Positions 1 to 7,080 of a stretch of DNA of 20,204 bases are shown here, piece after piece. The DNA lies in the NCBI GenBank assembly GCA_029287515.1, contig JARFQZ010000187.1, positions 1 through 20,204 on the forward strand. The letters are read 5' to 3'. A program made the position numbers and the translations under genes. This DNA comes from Lysobacterales bacterium. Lineage in GTDB: Bacteria > Pseudomonadota > Gammaproteobacteria > Xanthomonadales > SZUA-36. The notes below the pieces were generated by a model. The model saw nothing but the letters and a program-made list of their open reading frames with translations. It was not told the origin of the DNA and did not search any database. The number at the start of each line of letters is the position of its first letter. Positions within the stretch are counted from its first letter, which is position 1.

Positions 1-291
1 ATTGCGCAGGTTTTGAAAGACGAAGGCTATATCACCGATTTCCGTGATACAGAAGTCGAAGGCAAGCCGGCACTCGAAGTGACGCTCCGTTACATGGAGG
101 GCAGGGGTGTCATCGAAACCCTGAAACGCGCCAGCCGGCCCGGTCTGCGCCAGTATCGCGGCAAGGATGACTTGCCGAAGATCCTGAATGGACTGGGTGT
201 CGCTGTGATCAGTACTTCGCAAGGCATCATGACCGATGCAGCCGCACGTGCTGCCGGCCAGGGTGGTGAAATCCTCTGCATCGTCACGTGA
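1..291 (+). CDS. rpsH: 30S ribosomal protein S8 (5' truncated by window start)
   Basis: S8 is a primary 16S rRNA binder of the small-subunit central domain and in E. coli represses the spc operon. The frame is open from base 1, reading IAQVLKDEGY, which aligns with residues near 35 of the 130-residue E. coli protein, so about 34 N-terminal residues lie outside the window. The visible 96 residues hold the S8 signatures SRPGLR, the segment GLGVAVISTSQGIMTD and the C-terminal AAGQGGEILC before TGA. The protein continues to the left edge, so the TTG near base 13 is an internal codon and not a start. It is followed 25 nt later by rplF. Identification is secure. Confidence 0.97.
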   Translation: MAQVLKDEGYITDFRDTEVEGKPALEVTLRYMEGRGVIETLKRASRPGLRQYRGKDDLPKILNGLGVAVISTSQGIMTDAAARAAGQGGEILCIVT

Positions 292-316
292 TGCACTGAA
301 GGATTGGGAGAAACAC

Positions 317-844
317 ATGTCACGTATCGCACAAGCACCGATCGAATTGCCCTCCGGCGTTGAACTCAACGTCCAGGGTGGTGAAGTCAAGGTAAAGGGT
401 CCCAAGGGCAACCTGGCAATGCAGTTACATCCGCAGGTCAGCCTGGAGAAGGACGAAAACAATTATGTTGTGAAGTCCGCCAGCAATTCCTACATTCCGA
501 TGGCCGGAACGTATCGTTCACTGGTAAACAACATGGTTGTCGGGGTTTCAGACGGTTTTGAAAAGAAACTGACGCTGGTTGGTGTAGGCTATCGCGCCCA
601 GGTCCAGGGTAAGAAACTCACCCTTGCCCTGGGGTTCTCGCACCCGATTGATTACAACGCGCCGGAAGGCATCACGATCGAAGCGCCAAGCCAGACTGAA
701 ATTGTCATTAAAGGTTGCGATAAGCAGAAAGTCGGCCAGGTCGCTTCTGAGATCCGGGCGTTCCGTCCGCCCGAGCCTTACAAGGGCAAAGGTGTTCGTT
801 ATTCCGACGAACGCGTCGTACGGAAAGAAGCCAAGAAAGCTTAA
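317..844 (+). CDS. rplF: 50S ribosomal protein L6
   Basis: L6 is a large-subunit protein near the factor-binding site and sarcin-ricin loop. The product is 175 residues against 177 in E. coli. It starts MSRIAQAPIELPSGVE, contains the internal VKGPKGNL and LVGVGYRA segments, and carries the C-terminal family signature RPPEPYKGKGVRY. The frame is open further upstream to about 236, but the ATG at 317 matches the family N terminus and follows a GGGAG ribosome binding site at about 306-310. It sits between rpsH and rplR in the normal spc order, with an 18-nt gap to rplR. Confidence 0.98.
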   Translation: MSRIAQAPIELPSGVELNVQGGEVKVKGPKGNLAMQLHPQVSLEKDENNYVVKSASNSYIPMAGTYRSLVNNMVVGVSDGFEKKLTLVGVGYRAQVQGKKLTLALGFSHPIDYNAPEGITIEAPSQTEIVIKGCDKQKVGQVASEIRAFRPPEPYKGKGVRYSDERVVRKEAKKA

Positions 845-862
845 GAGAACGAGGAATTACAG

Positions 863-1219
863 ATGGACAAGAAAAAAGCTGCACGTTTGCGCCGGGCCAG
901 GAAAGCCCGGGCTCATATCCGTCGCCTCGGCAAGCCCCGGCTGACGATTTTCCGCAGTGGGCGGCATATTTATGCCCAGGTCATCAGTTCAGAAGATGGT
1001 AACGTGCTTGCAGCGGCTTCCACGCTGCAAAAGGCCGTGGCTGATGAATTGAAAGGCACTTCCAACAAGGAGGCTGCAGCCGCAGTTGGCAAGGCAGTCG
1101 CCGAACGTGCTGTGGAGGCAGGCGTCAAGGATGTCGCATTTGACCGCTCCGGTTACCGGTACCACGGCCGTGTCAAGGAATTGGCCGATGCTGCGCGCGA
1201 AGTGGGTTTGAACTTCTAA
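863..1219 (+). CDS. rplR: 50S ribosomal protein L18
   Basis: L18 binds 5S rRNA with L5 and L25 and helps attach it to the large subunit. The 118-residue product (E. coli 117) has the basic N terminus MDKKKAARLRRARKAR, the RLTIF-type strand (here LTIFRSGRHIYAQ) and the C-terminal FDRSGYRYHGRVKELADAAREVGL that typifies the family. A GAGG motif at 851-854 precedes the ATG at normal spacing. The 53-nt gap to rpsE holds a short hairpin, described separately. Confidence 0.98.
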   Translation: MDKKKAARLRRARKARAHIRRLGKPRLTIFRSGRHIYAQVISSEDGNVLAAASTLQKAVADELKGTSNKEAAAAVGKAVAERAVEAGVKDVAFDRSGYRYHGRVKELADAAREVGLNF

Positions 1220-1235
1220 CAAGGTTATTTGAATT

Positions 1236-1254
1236 CGGACCCGATTCTGGTCCG
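1236..1254 (+). other. Small hairpin in the rplR-rpsE spacer
   Basis: The arms CGGACC (1236-1241) and GGTCCG (1249-1254) are perfectly complementary around a 7-nt loop. There is no T-tract, so it is not an intrinsic terminator. It lies 18 nt before the rpsE start in a 53-nt spacer. It could be a minor mRNA structure or chance. Confidence 0.3.
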
Positions 1255-1272
1255 TAGACACAGGTAAGAAAC

Positions 1273-1785
1273 ATGGCGAATATGGACAAAGACACAGGCG
1301 ACGGCCTGCTTGAAAAACTGGTAGCCGTCAACCGTGTGGCGAAAGTGGTCAAAGGTGGCCGTATTTTCGGTTTCACGGCCCTGAGCGTGGTCGGCGACGG
1401 CAATGGCAAAATTGGTTTCGGTTATGGCAAGGCGCGTGAAGTGCCGGTGGCTATTCAGAAGTCGATGGAGAAAGCCCGCCGCAACATGGTGACCGTCACC
1501 CTTCAGGAAGGCACTTTGTGGCATGCGGTCAAGAGCAGCCACGCGGGTTCACGCATCTACATGCAGCCGGCCTCTGAAGGTACCGGCGTCATCGCCGGAG
1601 GCGCAATGCGTGCTGTGCTGGAAACCGTCGGTGTGCGTAATGTTTTGGCCAAAAGCGTGGGGTCCAACAACCCCATCAACCTGGTCCGCGCGACCATCAA
1701 GGGTTTGCAGGCTATGCAGAGCCCGCAGTCGGTTGCCATCAAGCGCGGCAAGTCTGTCGATGAAATCATGGCGAACGTCGGATAA
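1273..1785 (+). CDS. rpsE: 30S ribosomal protein S5
   Basis: S5 shapes the mRNA entry channel and decoding region of the small subunit. The product is 170 residues (E. coli 167). It shows the double-stranded RNA-binding-like N domain with VAVNRVAKVVKGGRIFGFTA, the glycine-rich GDGNGKIGFGYGKAREVP loop, and the C-terminal half with PASEGTGVIAGGAMRAVLE and GSNNPINLVRAT. A GGTAAG sequence about 7 nt upstream serves as the ribosome binding site. It ends 5 nt before rpmD. Confidence 0.98.
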   Translation: MANMDKDTGDGLLEKLVAVNRVAKVVKGGRIFGFTALSVVGDGNGKIGFGYGKAREVPVAIQKSMEKARRNMVTVTLQEGTLWHAVKSSHAGSRIYMQPASEGTGVIAGGAMRAVLETVGVRNVLAKSVGSNNPINLVRATIKGLQAMQSPQSVAIKRGKSVDEIMANVG

Positions 1786-1790
1786 GAACA

Positions 1791-1988
1791 ATGGCTAAGA
1801 AAAAACAGATTAAAGTGACACTGGTCCGGTCTCCGATTGGGTACCAACCCAAGCACCGGGAATGTGTCCGGGGCCTCGGCCTCAAGCGCATGCACCAGAC
1901 GGTGGTGTTGGAAGACACCCCGTCTATCCGTGGCATGGTGAACAAAATCGATTACATGGTGCGAGTGGAAGAAAAGGGGTCAGAGTAA
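1791..1988 (+). CDS. rpmD: 50S ribosomal protein L30, C terminus extended by a repeat insertion
   Basis: L30 is a small large-subunit protein. The product is 65 residues. Residues 1-61 match the family throughout (IKVTLVRSPIG, PKHRECVRGLGLKRMHQTV, EDTPSIRGMVNKIDYMVRVEE), and the E. coli protein (59 residues) ends at the equivalent VEE. Here four residues, KGSE, follow before TAA. Codons for GSE and the stop come from the left arm of an inverted repeat starting at 1976, so the native end of the gene was replaced by the insertion. The ribosome binding site is weak (ATAAGAAC, 5-nt gap after rpsE), suggesting translational coupling with rpsE. Confidence 0.96.
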   Translation: MAKKKQIKVTLVRSPIGYQPKHRECVRGLGLKRMHQTVVLEDTPSIRGMVNKIDYMVRVEEKGSE

Positions 1989-2050
1989 CTTTTCTGCCTC
2001 CCAATTTCCGCGACCCAGAATGGACGTTAGAGAAAAGTTACTCTGACCCC
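1976..2050. repeat. Perfect 20-bp inverted repeat (REP/RAYT-like palindromic element) between rpmD and rplO
   Basis: The left arm at 1976-1995 begins GGGGTCAGAGTAAC. The right arm at 2031-2050, ending GTTACTCTGACCCC, is its exact reverse complement over 20 bases, around a 35-nt centre (1996-2030). From memory, GGGGTCAGAGT-type palindromes recur as dispersed repeats in many proteobacterial genomes, often near IS200-like REP-associated transposases; I cannot confirm this for the present genome. There is no transposase here and only this one copy in the window. As RNA it would make a very stable stem-loop, 24 nt before the rplO start. It has no T-tract, so it is not a standard terminator. Confidence 0.85.
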
Positions 2051-2074
2051 ATTTCTTCAAAGGAAAGTACTGAC

Positions 2075-2506
2075 ATGAAACTGAACGAATTGAGCCCTGC
2101 AGCGGGCAGCAAAAAGAATCGCAAAAGAGCGGGCCGGGGCATGGGCTCCGGGCTCGGAAAAACGGCTGGCCGTGGTCACAAGGGTCAGAAATCCCGCTCC
2201 GGTGGTTTCCATAAAGTGGGCTTCGAAGGCGGTCAGATGCCTTTGCAGCGCCGCCTGCCCAAGCGTGGGTTCGCTTCGCGCACGGCGCGATACAACGATG
2301 AAGTCCGGCTGTACCAGATCCAGGTAATGAAGGCGGATGTAATCGACCTGGAAACGCTCAAGGCGGAAAAAATTGTCGGCCACGACACCAGGAAAGTGAA
2401 AATTATCAACACCGGTGCACTGGAACGTGCAGTGACGGTCAAAGGCCTGGCGGTTACCAAAGGCGCCAAGGCGGCAATTGAAGCAGCCGGAGGCAAGGTA
2501 GAGTAA
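2075..2506 (+). CDS. rplO: 50S ribosomal protein L15
   Basis: L15 is a late-assembly large-subunit protein. The 143-residue product (E. coli 144) begins MKLNELSPAAGSKKNRKRAGRG and has the glycine/basic-rich family stretch GSGLGKTAGRGHKGQKSR, the GFEGGQMPLQRRLPKRGF signature, and the C-terminal TKGAKAAIEAAGGKVE. The reading frame stays open upstream to about 1862, through the inserted repeat and rpmD. The ATG at 2075 is chosen because it matches the family start and follows an AGGAAA site at 2060-2065. Its stop overlaps the secY start (TAATG). Confidence 0.97.
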   Translation: MKLNELSPAAGSKKNRKRAGRGMGSGLGKTAGRGHKGQKSRSGGFHKVGFEGGQMPLQRRLPKRGFASRTARYNDEVRLYQIQVMKADVIDLETLKAEKIVGHDTRKVKIINTGALERAVTVKGLAVTKGAKAAIEAAGGKVE

Positions 2507-3849
2507 TGTCTCGTTCCCCGTCACAAATGGCGGAAACACTGAGCGGACTGGGTCGGCTGACCGAGTTGCGTCAGCGTTTACTGTTTGTCGTTGTCGCGTT
2601 AATCATTTATCGCATCGGCACGTTTATACCGGTTCCGGGAGTGAATCCGCAGGCACTGTTGCAGTTCATGAATTCGCAGCAGGGTACCATCGTGGATGTA
2701 TTCAACCTGTTCACGGGCGGTGCGCTGGAGCGATTCTCGTTGTTCGCATTGGGTGTGATGCCCTATATTTCGGCATCCATTATCATGCAGTTGATGAGCA
2801 GCGCCATTCCTCAGCTGGCGCAGCTGAAAAAGGAAGGCTCCTCAGGCCGACAGAAAATCACGCAATACACGCGTAATTTCACCGTGATCCTGGCGGGTGT
2901 TCAGGCCGGTGGCGTTGCATTTGCTTTGCAGGGCCAGACCGCGGTGGTGATGCAACCGGGCTTCGGGTTTCTTTTCACGGCAATCGTGACGCTGACCGCA
3001 GGTACCGTATTCCTGATGTGGCTGGGTGAACAGATCACCGAACGCGGCGTAGGCAATGGTATATCGCTGATTATTTTCGCAGGAATTGTCGCCGGGCTGC
3101 CGCGTGCGGTCGCCGGAACCCTGGAACTGGTCAATACCGGCCAGCTGAGTATTCCCGCTACGCTGATCATCCTGACGCTGGTTCTGGGGGTTATCTATTT
3201 TATCGTCCGCGTGGAGCGTGGCCAGAGGCGTATTACCGTTAATTATGCGCAGCGCCAGGGCCGTGTCGCCTACCAGAACCAGTCGACGCACCTGCCGTTG
3301 AAGGTAAACATGTCCGGTGTTATTCCGGCAATTTTTGCATCCAGTATCGTGATTTTCCCCTCCACGCTGGCCACATGGTTCAGTGGTTCGGAAGGGTTGG
3401 GCTGGCTGACGGATGTTTCCGCAGCGCTCACGCCGGGTAATTTGGCTTACACGATCCTGTTTTCAGGGCTGATAATTTTCTTCTGTTTCTTCTACACCGC
3501 GATGGTGTTCAATTCGAAGGAAACAGCGGACAACCTGAAAAAATCCGGTGCGTTCATACCCGGAATCCGCCCGGGGCGCCAGACTGCGGACTACATCGAT
3601 TTTGTACTGACGAGATTGACCATGGTCGGCTCGGTGTACCTGGTCGCAGTGTGCCTTCTCCCTGATATTTTCAGGGTGCTTTGGGCCGTGCCGTTCTATT
3701 TTGGCGGGACGTCCGTGCTGATCGTGGTCGTTGTGATTATGGATTTCATTGCGCAAATCCAGGCGCACCTGATCTCGCACCAGTATGACAGCCTGATGAA
3801 GAAGGCAAACCTTAAGTCTTATGGCCGGTCCGGAGTGGTTCGGCGATAG
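2506..3849 (+). CDS. secY: Preprotein translocase subunit SecY
   Basis: SecY is the channel subunit of the SecYEG inner-membrane translocon. The product is 447 residues (E. coli 443). It shows the N-terminal cytosolic segment with LGRLTELRQRLLF, the first membrane helix followed by IPVPGVNP, the plug-region FNLFTGGALERFSLFALG, and the signature GVMPYISASIIMQL. Further on are GNGISLIIFAGIVAGLP, the cytosolic loop with VERGQRRITVNYAQRQ, FNSKETADNLKKSGAFIPGIRPG, and a C-terminal tail. Hydrophobic stretches are consistent with the usual ten membrane helices. The start overlaps the rplO stop by one base, indicating translational coupling. Confidence 0.98.
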   Translation: MSRSPSQMAETLSGLGRLTELRQRLLFVVVALIIYRIGTFIPVPGVNPQALLQFMNSQQGTIVDVFNLFTGGALERFSLFALGVMPYISASIIMQLMSSAIPQLAQLKKEGSSGRQKITQYTRNFTVILAGVQAGGVAFALQGQTAVVMQPGFGFLFTAIVTLTAGTVFLMWLGEQITERGVGNGISLIIFAGIVAGLPRAVAGTLELVNTGQLSIPATLIILTLVLGVIYFIVRVERGQRRITVNYAQRQGRVAYQNQSTHLPLKVNMSGVIPAIFASSIVIFPSTLATWFSGSEGLGWLTDVSAALTPGNLAYTILFSGLIIFFCFFYTAMVFNSKETADNLKKSGAFIPGIRPGRQTADYIDFVLTRLTMVGSVYLVAVCLLPDIFRVLWAVPFYFGGTSVLIVVVVIMDFIAQIQAHLISHQYDSLMKKANLKSYGRSGVVRR

Positions 3850-3922
3850 TTGAGTAGATTCCGCATGAGCGGGTAATTACGGGTAGGCAGTACGGCCGGC
3901 CCGCTTGCTTGGGAGAAGAGAA

Positions 3923-4036
3923 ATGAAAGTGCAGGCTTCAGTTAAAAAGATCTGCAGAAACTGCAAGATTGTGCGACGCAAGGGCGTTTTGTACGTCATA
4001 TGCAGCGAAAAGAAGCACAAGCAGAGGCAGGGCTGA
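3923..4036 (+). CDS. rpmJ: 50S ribosomal protein L36 (zinc-binding form)
   Basis: This 37-residue protein begins MKVQASVKKICRNCKIVRRK and ends KKHKQRQG, matching L36, a small large-subunit zinc-ribbon protein. The four zinc ligands are present as Cys11, Cys14, Cys27 and His32, so it is the zinc-dependent (C+) paralogue. It is too short for many ORF finders. A GGGAGAAGAG ribosome binding site at 3911-3920 precedes the ATG. Its position between secY and rpsM is the normal end of the spc operon. The 73-nt gap from secY holds only weak pairing (AGCGGG at 3868-3873 with CCCGCT at 3900-3905). Confidence 0.97.
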   Translation: MKVQASVKKICRNCKIVRRKGVLYVICSEKKHKQRQG

Positions 4037-4078
4037 GAAAATTGGAACAGCCGGTCCGAAAGCGTGGAAATTCAGGCT

Positions 4079-4106
4079 TTTACCGGAACATTGGATTAGA
4101 TATAAT
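4079..4106 (+). promoter_or_regulatory. Candidate sigma-70 promoter for the alpha operon
   Basis: A perfect TATAAT lies at 4101-4106, 45 nt before rpsM, in the 114-nt rpmJ-rpsM gap. The best -35 candidate is TTTACC at 4079-4084 with a 16-nt spacer, matching TTGACA at four of six positions. A stem GTGCTG/CGGCAC (4107-4112 with 4123-4128, one G-U pair) begins immediately after the -10. This would give an internal promoter for rpsM-rpsK-rpsD-rpoA-rplQ. The poor -35 keeps confidence moderate. Confidence 0.45.
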
Positions 4107-4150
4107 GTGCTGTTTACCATCGCGGCACTTAGCTGACAGGAGTTAACACA

Positions 4151-4507
4151 ATGGCTCGTATTGCAGGAGTCAACATACCGGTTCACAAGCACACCTGGGT
4201 GGGCTTGACACAGATATATGGCATCGGAAAAACCCGTGCCTACCAGATATGTGAGGCAGCCGGCGTCGCTCCCGACACAAAGATCCGCGACCTGACGGAA
4301 TCCGAAATTGAGGGTATCCGTGCTGAAGTCGGCAAGATCTCGGTCGAAGGCGACTTGCGCCGTGAAGTGGCAATGAACATCAAGCGTTTGATGGACCTCG
4401 GTTGTTACCGTGGCCTGCGGCATCGCCGCGGCCTGCCGGTTCGGGGCCAGCAGACCAAGACCAATGCGCGCACCCGTAAAGGTCCGCGTCGTCCGATTAA
4501 GCGTTAA
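4151..4507 (+). CDS. rpsM: 30S ribosomal protein S13
   Basis: S13 sits at the head of the small subunit and bridges to the large subunit and the P-site tRNA. The 118-residue product equals the E. coli length. It starts MARIAGVNIPVHKHTWVGLT, has the helix-two-turn-helix YGIGKTRAYQIC, and the C-terminal family signature GCYRGLRHRRGLPVRGQQTKTNARTRKG. A CAGGAG site at 4137-4142 precedes the ATG. In E. coli the leader of this gene is the S4 repressor target. Here the distance from the candidate -10 to the ATG is short, so the same pseudoknot is not obvious. Confidence 0.98.
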   Translation: MARIAGVNIPVHKHTWVGLTQIYGIGKTRAYQICEAAGVAPDTKIRDLTESEIEGIRAEVGKISVEGDLRREVAMNIKRLMDLGCYRGLRHRRGLPVRGQQTKTNARTRKGPRRPIKR

Positions 4508-4521
4508 AAAACGGAATTGAT

Positions 4522-4905
4522 ATGGCCAAGCCAACCAGAAAAAAGAAGGTTAAAAAGACAGTAGTCGACGGCATCGCTCACGTGCATGCTTCCTTCAACA
4601 ACACAATCATCACCATTACAGACCGGCAGGGTAACGCACTCTCCTGGGCTACTGCTGGCGGTGCCGGCTTCCGTGGCTCTCGGAAAAGCACGCCTTTTGC
4701 CGCGCAGGTCGCCGCAGAGACGGCTGGACGGGCTGCACTGGACTACGGCCTGAAAAACCTCGACGTACGCGTCAAGGGACCAGGGCCGGGTCGTGAATCT
4801 TCGGTTCGTGCCCTGCACGCCGTGGGTTACAAAATAACCAACATTACTGACGTGACGCCGATTCCGCACAATGGTTGCCGGCCTCCTAAAAAACGTCGCG
4901 TCTGA
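4522..4905 (+). CDS. rpsK: 30S ribosomal protein S11
   Basis: S11 forms part of the small-subunit platform near the E site. The 127-residue product (E. coli 129) has the lysine-rich N terminus, the core GIAHVHASFNNTIITITDRQGN, the GGAGFRGSRKSTPFAAQ stretch and the C-terminal signature VTPIPHNGCRPPKKRRV. The upstream ribosome binding site is weak (CGGAAT about 8 nt before ATG), and the gene follows rpsM by 14 nt, consistent with coupled translation. Confidence 0.98.
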   Translation: MAKPTRKKKVKKTVVDGIAHVHASFNNTIITITDRQGNALSWATAGGAGFRGSRKSTPFAAQVAAETAGRAALDYGLKNLDVRVKGPGPGRESSVRALHAVGYKITNITDVTPIPHNGCRPPKKRRV

Positions 4906-4920
4906 TCGGAGCATTTTTAA

Positions 4921-5547
4921 ATGGCAAGATATATAGGACCAACCTGTAAACTGGCGCGCCGCGAGGGCGTTGACCTGGAGCTGAAAAGCCCGGCGCGTGG
5001 ACTGGAGTCCAAGTGTAAGTTGAATCAGCCTCCGGGGCAGCACGGCTCTTCACGCCGCATGCGTTTGTCAGACTACGCCCTGCAGTTGCGTGAAAAACAG
5101 AAAGTCCGCCGTATTTACGGTGTGCTCGAAAAGCAGTTCCGCAATTACTACAAGGCCGCAGCTCAGCAGAAAGGCGCTTCCGGTGAAAACCTGTTGCGTA
5201 TGCTGGAAAGCCGGCTGGATAACGTGGTTTACCGCATGGGTTTCGCGGTGACGCGAGCCCAGGCCCGTCAGCTGGTGTCGCACAAGGCGATCCTCGTAAA
5301 TGGCCAGGGAGTGAATATTCCCTCATACCAGGTGAAGCCTGAAGATGTCGTTTCAGTTCGTGAAAAGGCCAAAAACCAGTTGCGTCTGAAGGAAGCGATC
5401 ACCCTGAGCCAGGAAATGGACCTGGTCGCCGGCTGGGTCGAAGTTGACCCCAAGAAGATGGAAGGTGTTTTCAAAGCCTATCCGGATCGCGATGAACTGT
5501 CTGCCGATATTAATGAAAGCCTGATCGTGGAACTGTACTCCAAGTAA
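4921..5547 (+). CDS. rpsD: 30S ribosomal protein S4
   Basis: S4 nucleates 16S rRNA 5'-domain assembly and in E. coli represses the alpha operon. The product is 208 residues (E. coli 206). It begins MARYIGPTCKLARREGVD and carries PPGQHG, the RNA-binding LSDYALQLREKQKVRRIYGVLEKQF region split over residues 49-74, and an S4 domain with RLDNVVYRMGFAVTRAQARQ. The C terminus is LSADINESLIVELYSK. Cys9 and Cys32 remain from the four-cysteine zinc site known in Thermus S4, so the site is probably not functional. A CGGAG site at 4907-4911 precedes the ATG. Confidence 0.98.
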   Translation: MARYIGPTCKLARREGVDLELKSPARGLESKCKLNQPPGQHGSSRRMRLSDYALQLREKQKVRRIYGVLEKQFRNYYKAAAQQKGASGENLLRMLESRLDNVVYRMGFAVTRAQARQLVSHKAILVNGQGVNIPSYQVKPEDVVSVREKAKNQLRLKEAITLSQEMDLVAGWVEVDPKKMEGVFKAYPDRDELSADINESLIVELYSK

Positions 5548-5577
5548 GGGGTACTGAACTACACGGCACGGCCTGGT

Positions 5578-5596
5578 GCTGCGGACGAGCCGCAGC
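5578..5596 (+). other. Hairpin in the 92-nt rpsD-rpoA spacer
   Basis: GCTGCGG (5578-5584) pairs perfectly with CCGCAGC (5590-5596) around the 5-nt loop ACGAG. A second small palindrome, TTGAAGTTTCAA, follows at 5600-5611. There is no T-run directly after the stem, so I do not call a terminator. The E. coli rpsD-rpoA spacer is much shorter, from memory. An RNA processing site or partial attenuator setting the rpoA level is possible, but this is inference. Confidence 0.5.
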
Positions 5597-5639
5597 GATT
5601 TGAAGTTTCAAAGAATTTTTCTCTACGAGGGCAATCCCT

Positions 5640-6626
5640 ATGATGGGTGTTATTGATCAAATGCTGAAGCCCAGTTCGGTCGGAGTTGATGAAGTCAATC
5701 CGAACCGCGCCCGAATCACGCTGGAACCCCTGGAAAGAGGTTTCGGTCACACGCTGGGCAACGCCCTGCGGCGTGTTTTGTTGTCATCCATTCCCGGCTG
5801 CGCAATTGTCGAAGTCGAAATGGACGGCGTGTTGCATGAATACACTGCTGTGGAAGGATTGCAGGAAGACATTATTGAAGTTCTGCTGAACCTGAAGGGC
5901 ATCGCCCTGCGCATGCATGAGCGGGAAGAAGCTGTACTCACCCTGAGCAAGTCAGGCGCTGGTGCGGTAACCGCTGGAGACATCCAGGTGGACCACACGA
6001 TTGAACTGGTCAATCCCGATCACGTGATCTGCAACCTGACCCAGGACGGCAGTGTCAATATGCGCTTGAAAGTGATTCGCGGGGTGGGCTACGAGCCTGC
6101 TACACAGCTAACCATCGGCGACCAGGAAAGCCGCCCGATTGGGCGCCTGCAGCTGGATGCTTCGTTCTGCCCGGTCAGGAAAGTGGCCTATTCGGTAGAT
6201 GCCGCCCGAGTTGAACAGCGCACCAACCTTGACAAGCTGATCCTGGACATCGAGACCAACGGCACCATGGACTGCGAGGCCGCGGTTAAACTGGCGGCCA
6301 ACATCCTTGCCGATCAGCTGTCTGTCTTTGTTGATTTCAAAGCCCGCCAGGCGGTTGAGGTTGAAGAGAAAGAACACGAAATTGACCCGGTACTGCTGCG
6401 CCCGATCGACGACCTCGAACTCACCGTGCGGTCTGCGAACTGCCTGAAGGCAGAAAGCATCCTGTACATTGGTGACCTTGTACAGCGTACCGAAGTTGAA
6501 TTGTTGAAGACGCCGAACCTCGGCAAGAAATCCCTCACGGAGATCAAGGACGTTCTGGCGTCGCATGACCTCTCGCTGGGAATGAAATTGGAAAACTGGC
6601 CGCCCGAGAGCCTGGTTAACGCCTGA
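5640..6626 (+). CDS. rpoA: DNA-directed RNA polymerase subunit alpha
   Basis: The alpha subunit dimerises to start RNA polymerase assembly, and its C-terminal domain contacts UP elements and activators. The product is 328 residues (E. coli 329). The N-terminal domain (about 1-235) has LEPLERGFGHTLGNALRRVL, EVEMDGVLHEY and RPIGRLQLDASF. An acidic linker (VEEKEHEIDP) leads to the C-terminal domain with DDLELTVRSANCLKAESI, GDLVQRTEVELLKTPNLGKK and the terminal ENWPPESL. ATG at 5640 is preferred over ATG at 5643 because GAGG at 5627-5630 is then 9 nt away and the length matches the family. Confidence 0.98.
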   Translation: MMGVIDQMLKPSSVGVDEVNPNRARITLEPLERGFGHTLGNALRRVLLSSIPGCAIVEVEMDGVLHEYTAVEGLQEDIIEVLLNLKGIALRMHEREEAVLTLSKSGAGAVTAGDIQVDHTIELVNPDHVICNLTQDGSVNMRLKVIRGVGYEPATQLTIGDQESRPIGRLQLDASFCPVRKVAYSVDAARVEQRTNLDKLILDIETNGTMDCEAAVKLAANILADQLSVFVDFKARQAVEVEEKEHEIDPVLLRPIDDLELTVRSANCLKAESILYIGDLVQRTEVELLKTPNLGKKSLTEIKDVLASHDLSLGMKLENWPPESLVNA

Positions 6627-6667
6627 GCTGCCCGGACGACCCGTTAAGATAGACAAAGGACAAGACC

Positions 6668-7054
6668 ATGCGTCACCAGAAATCCGGAAGAAAACTTAAT
6701 CGCAACAGCGCTCACAGAAAAGCCATGTTCCGTAACATGGCCTCTTCACTGTTCGAGCATGAAATCATCAAGACCACGGTTCCGAAAGCCAAGGAACTGC
6801 GACGCGTGGCCGAGCCTCTGATTACGCTGGCTAAAGAAGACAGCGTGGCGCACCGGCGCAAGGCTTTTGACCGCCTGCGTGACCGCGACGTGGTTACCAA
6901 ACTGTTTAACGAATTGGGCCCGCGCTACGCGGAACGCCCCGGTGGCTACCTGCGCATCATGAAGTGCGGATTCCGCGCCGGAGATAATGCACCGATGGCC
7001 TATGTGGAACTGGTGGACCGCCCGCAGCAGGATGAATTTGCTGACATCGAGTAA
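6668..7054 (+). CDS. rplQ: 50S ribosomal protein L17
   Basis: L17 lies near the peptide exit tunnel. The 128-residue product (E. coli 127) begins MRHQKSGRKLNRNSAHRKAM, contains LFEHEIIKTTVPKAKELRRVAEPL as the family core (residues 28-51), and has GGYLRIMKCGFRAGDNAPMAYVEL near the C terminus (residues 96-119). AAAGGA at about 6655-6660 is the ribosome binding site. It is the last gene of the alpha operon and is followed by a strong terminator. Confidence 0.98.
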   Translation: MRHQKSGRKLNRNSAHRKAMFRNMASSLFEHEIIKTTVPKAKELRRVAEPLITLAKEDSVAHRRKAFDRLRDRDVVTKLFNELGPRYAERPGGYLRIMKCGFRAGDNAPMAYVELVDRPQQDEFADIE

Positions 7055-7080
7055 AGGTCGCACCATCAGCTCAAGCTAAA

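Noticed and set aside
1976..2050. Intrinsic terminator between rpmD and rplO
   Set aside because: The stem is long and perfect, but there is no T-run after either arm and the operon clearly continues.
1862..2506. 214-residue extended form of L15 starting inside rpmD
   Set aside because: The upstream part reads through rpmD and the inserted repeat in another frame; family alignment and the ribosome binding site place the start at 2075.
5578..5611. Terminator between rpsD and rpoA
   Set aside because: No T-tract directly follows the stem, and the downstream rpoA and rplQ have no good alternative promoter that I can see.
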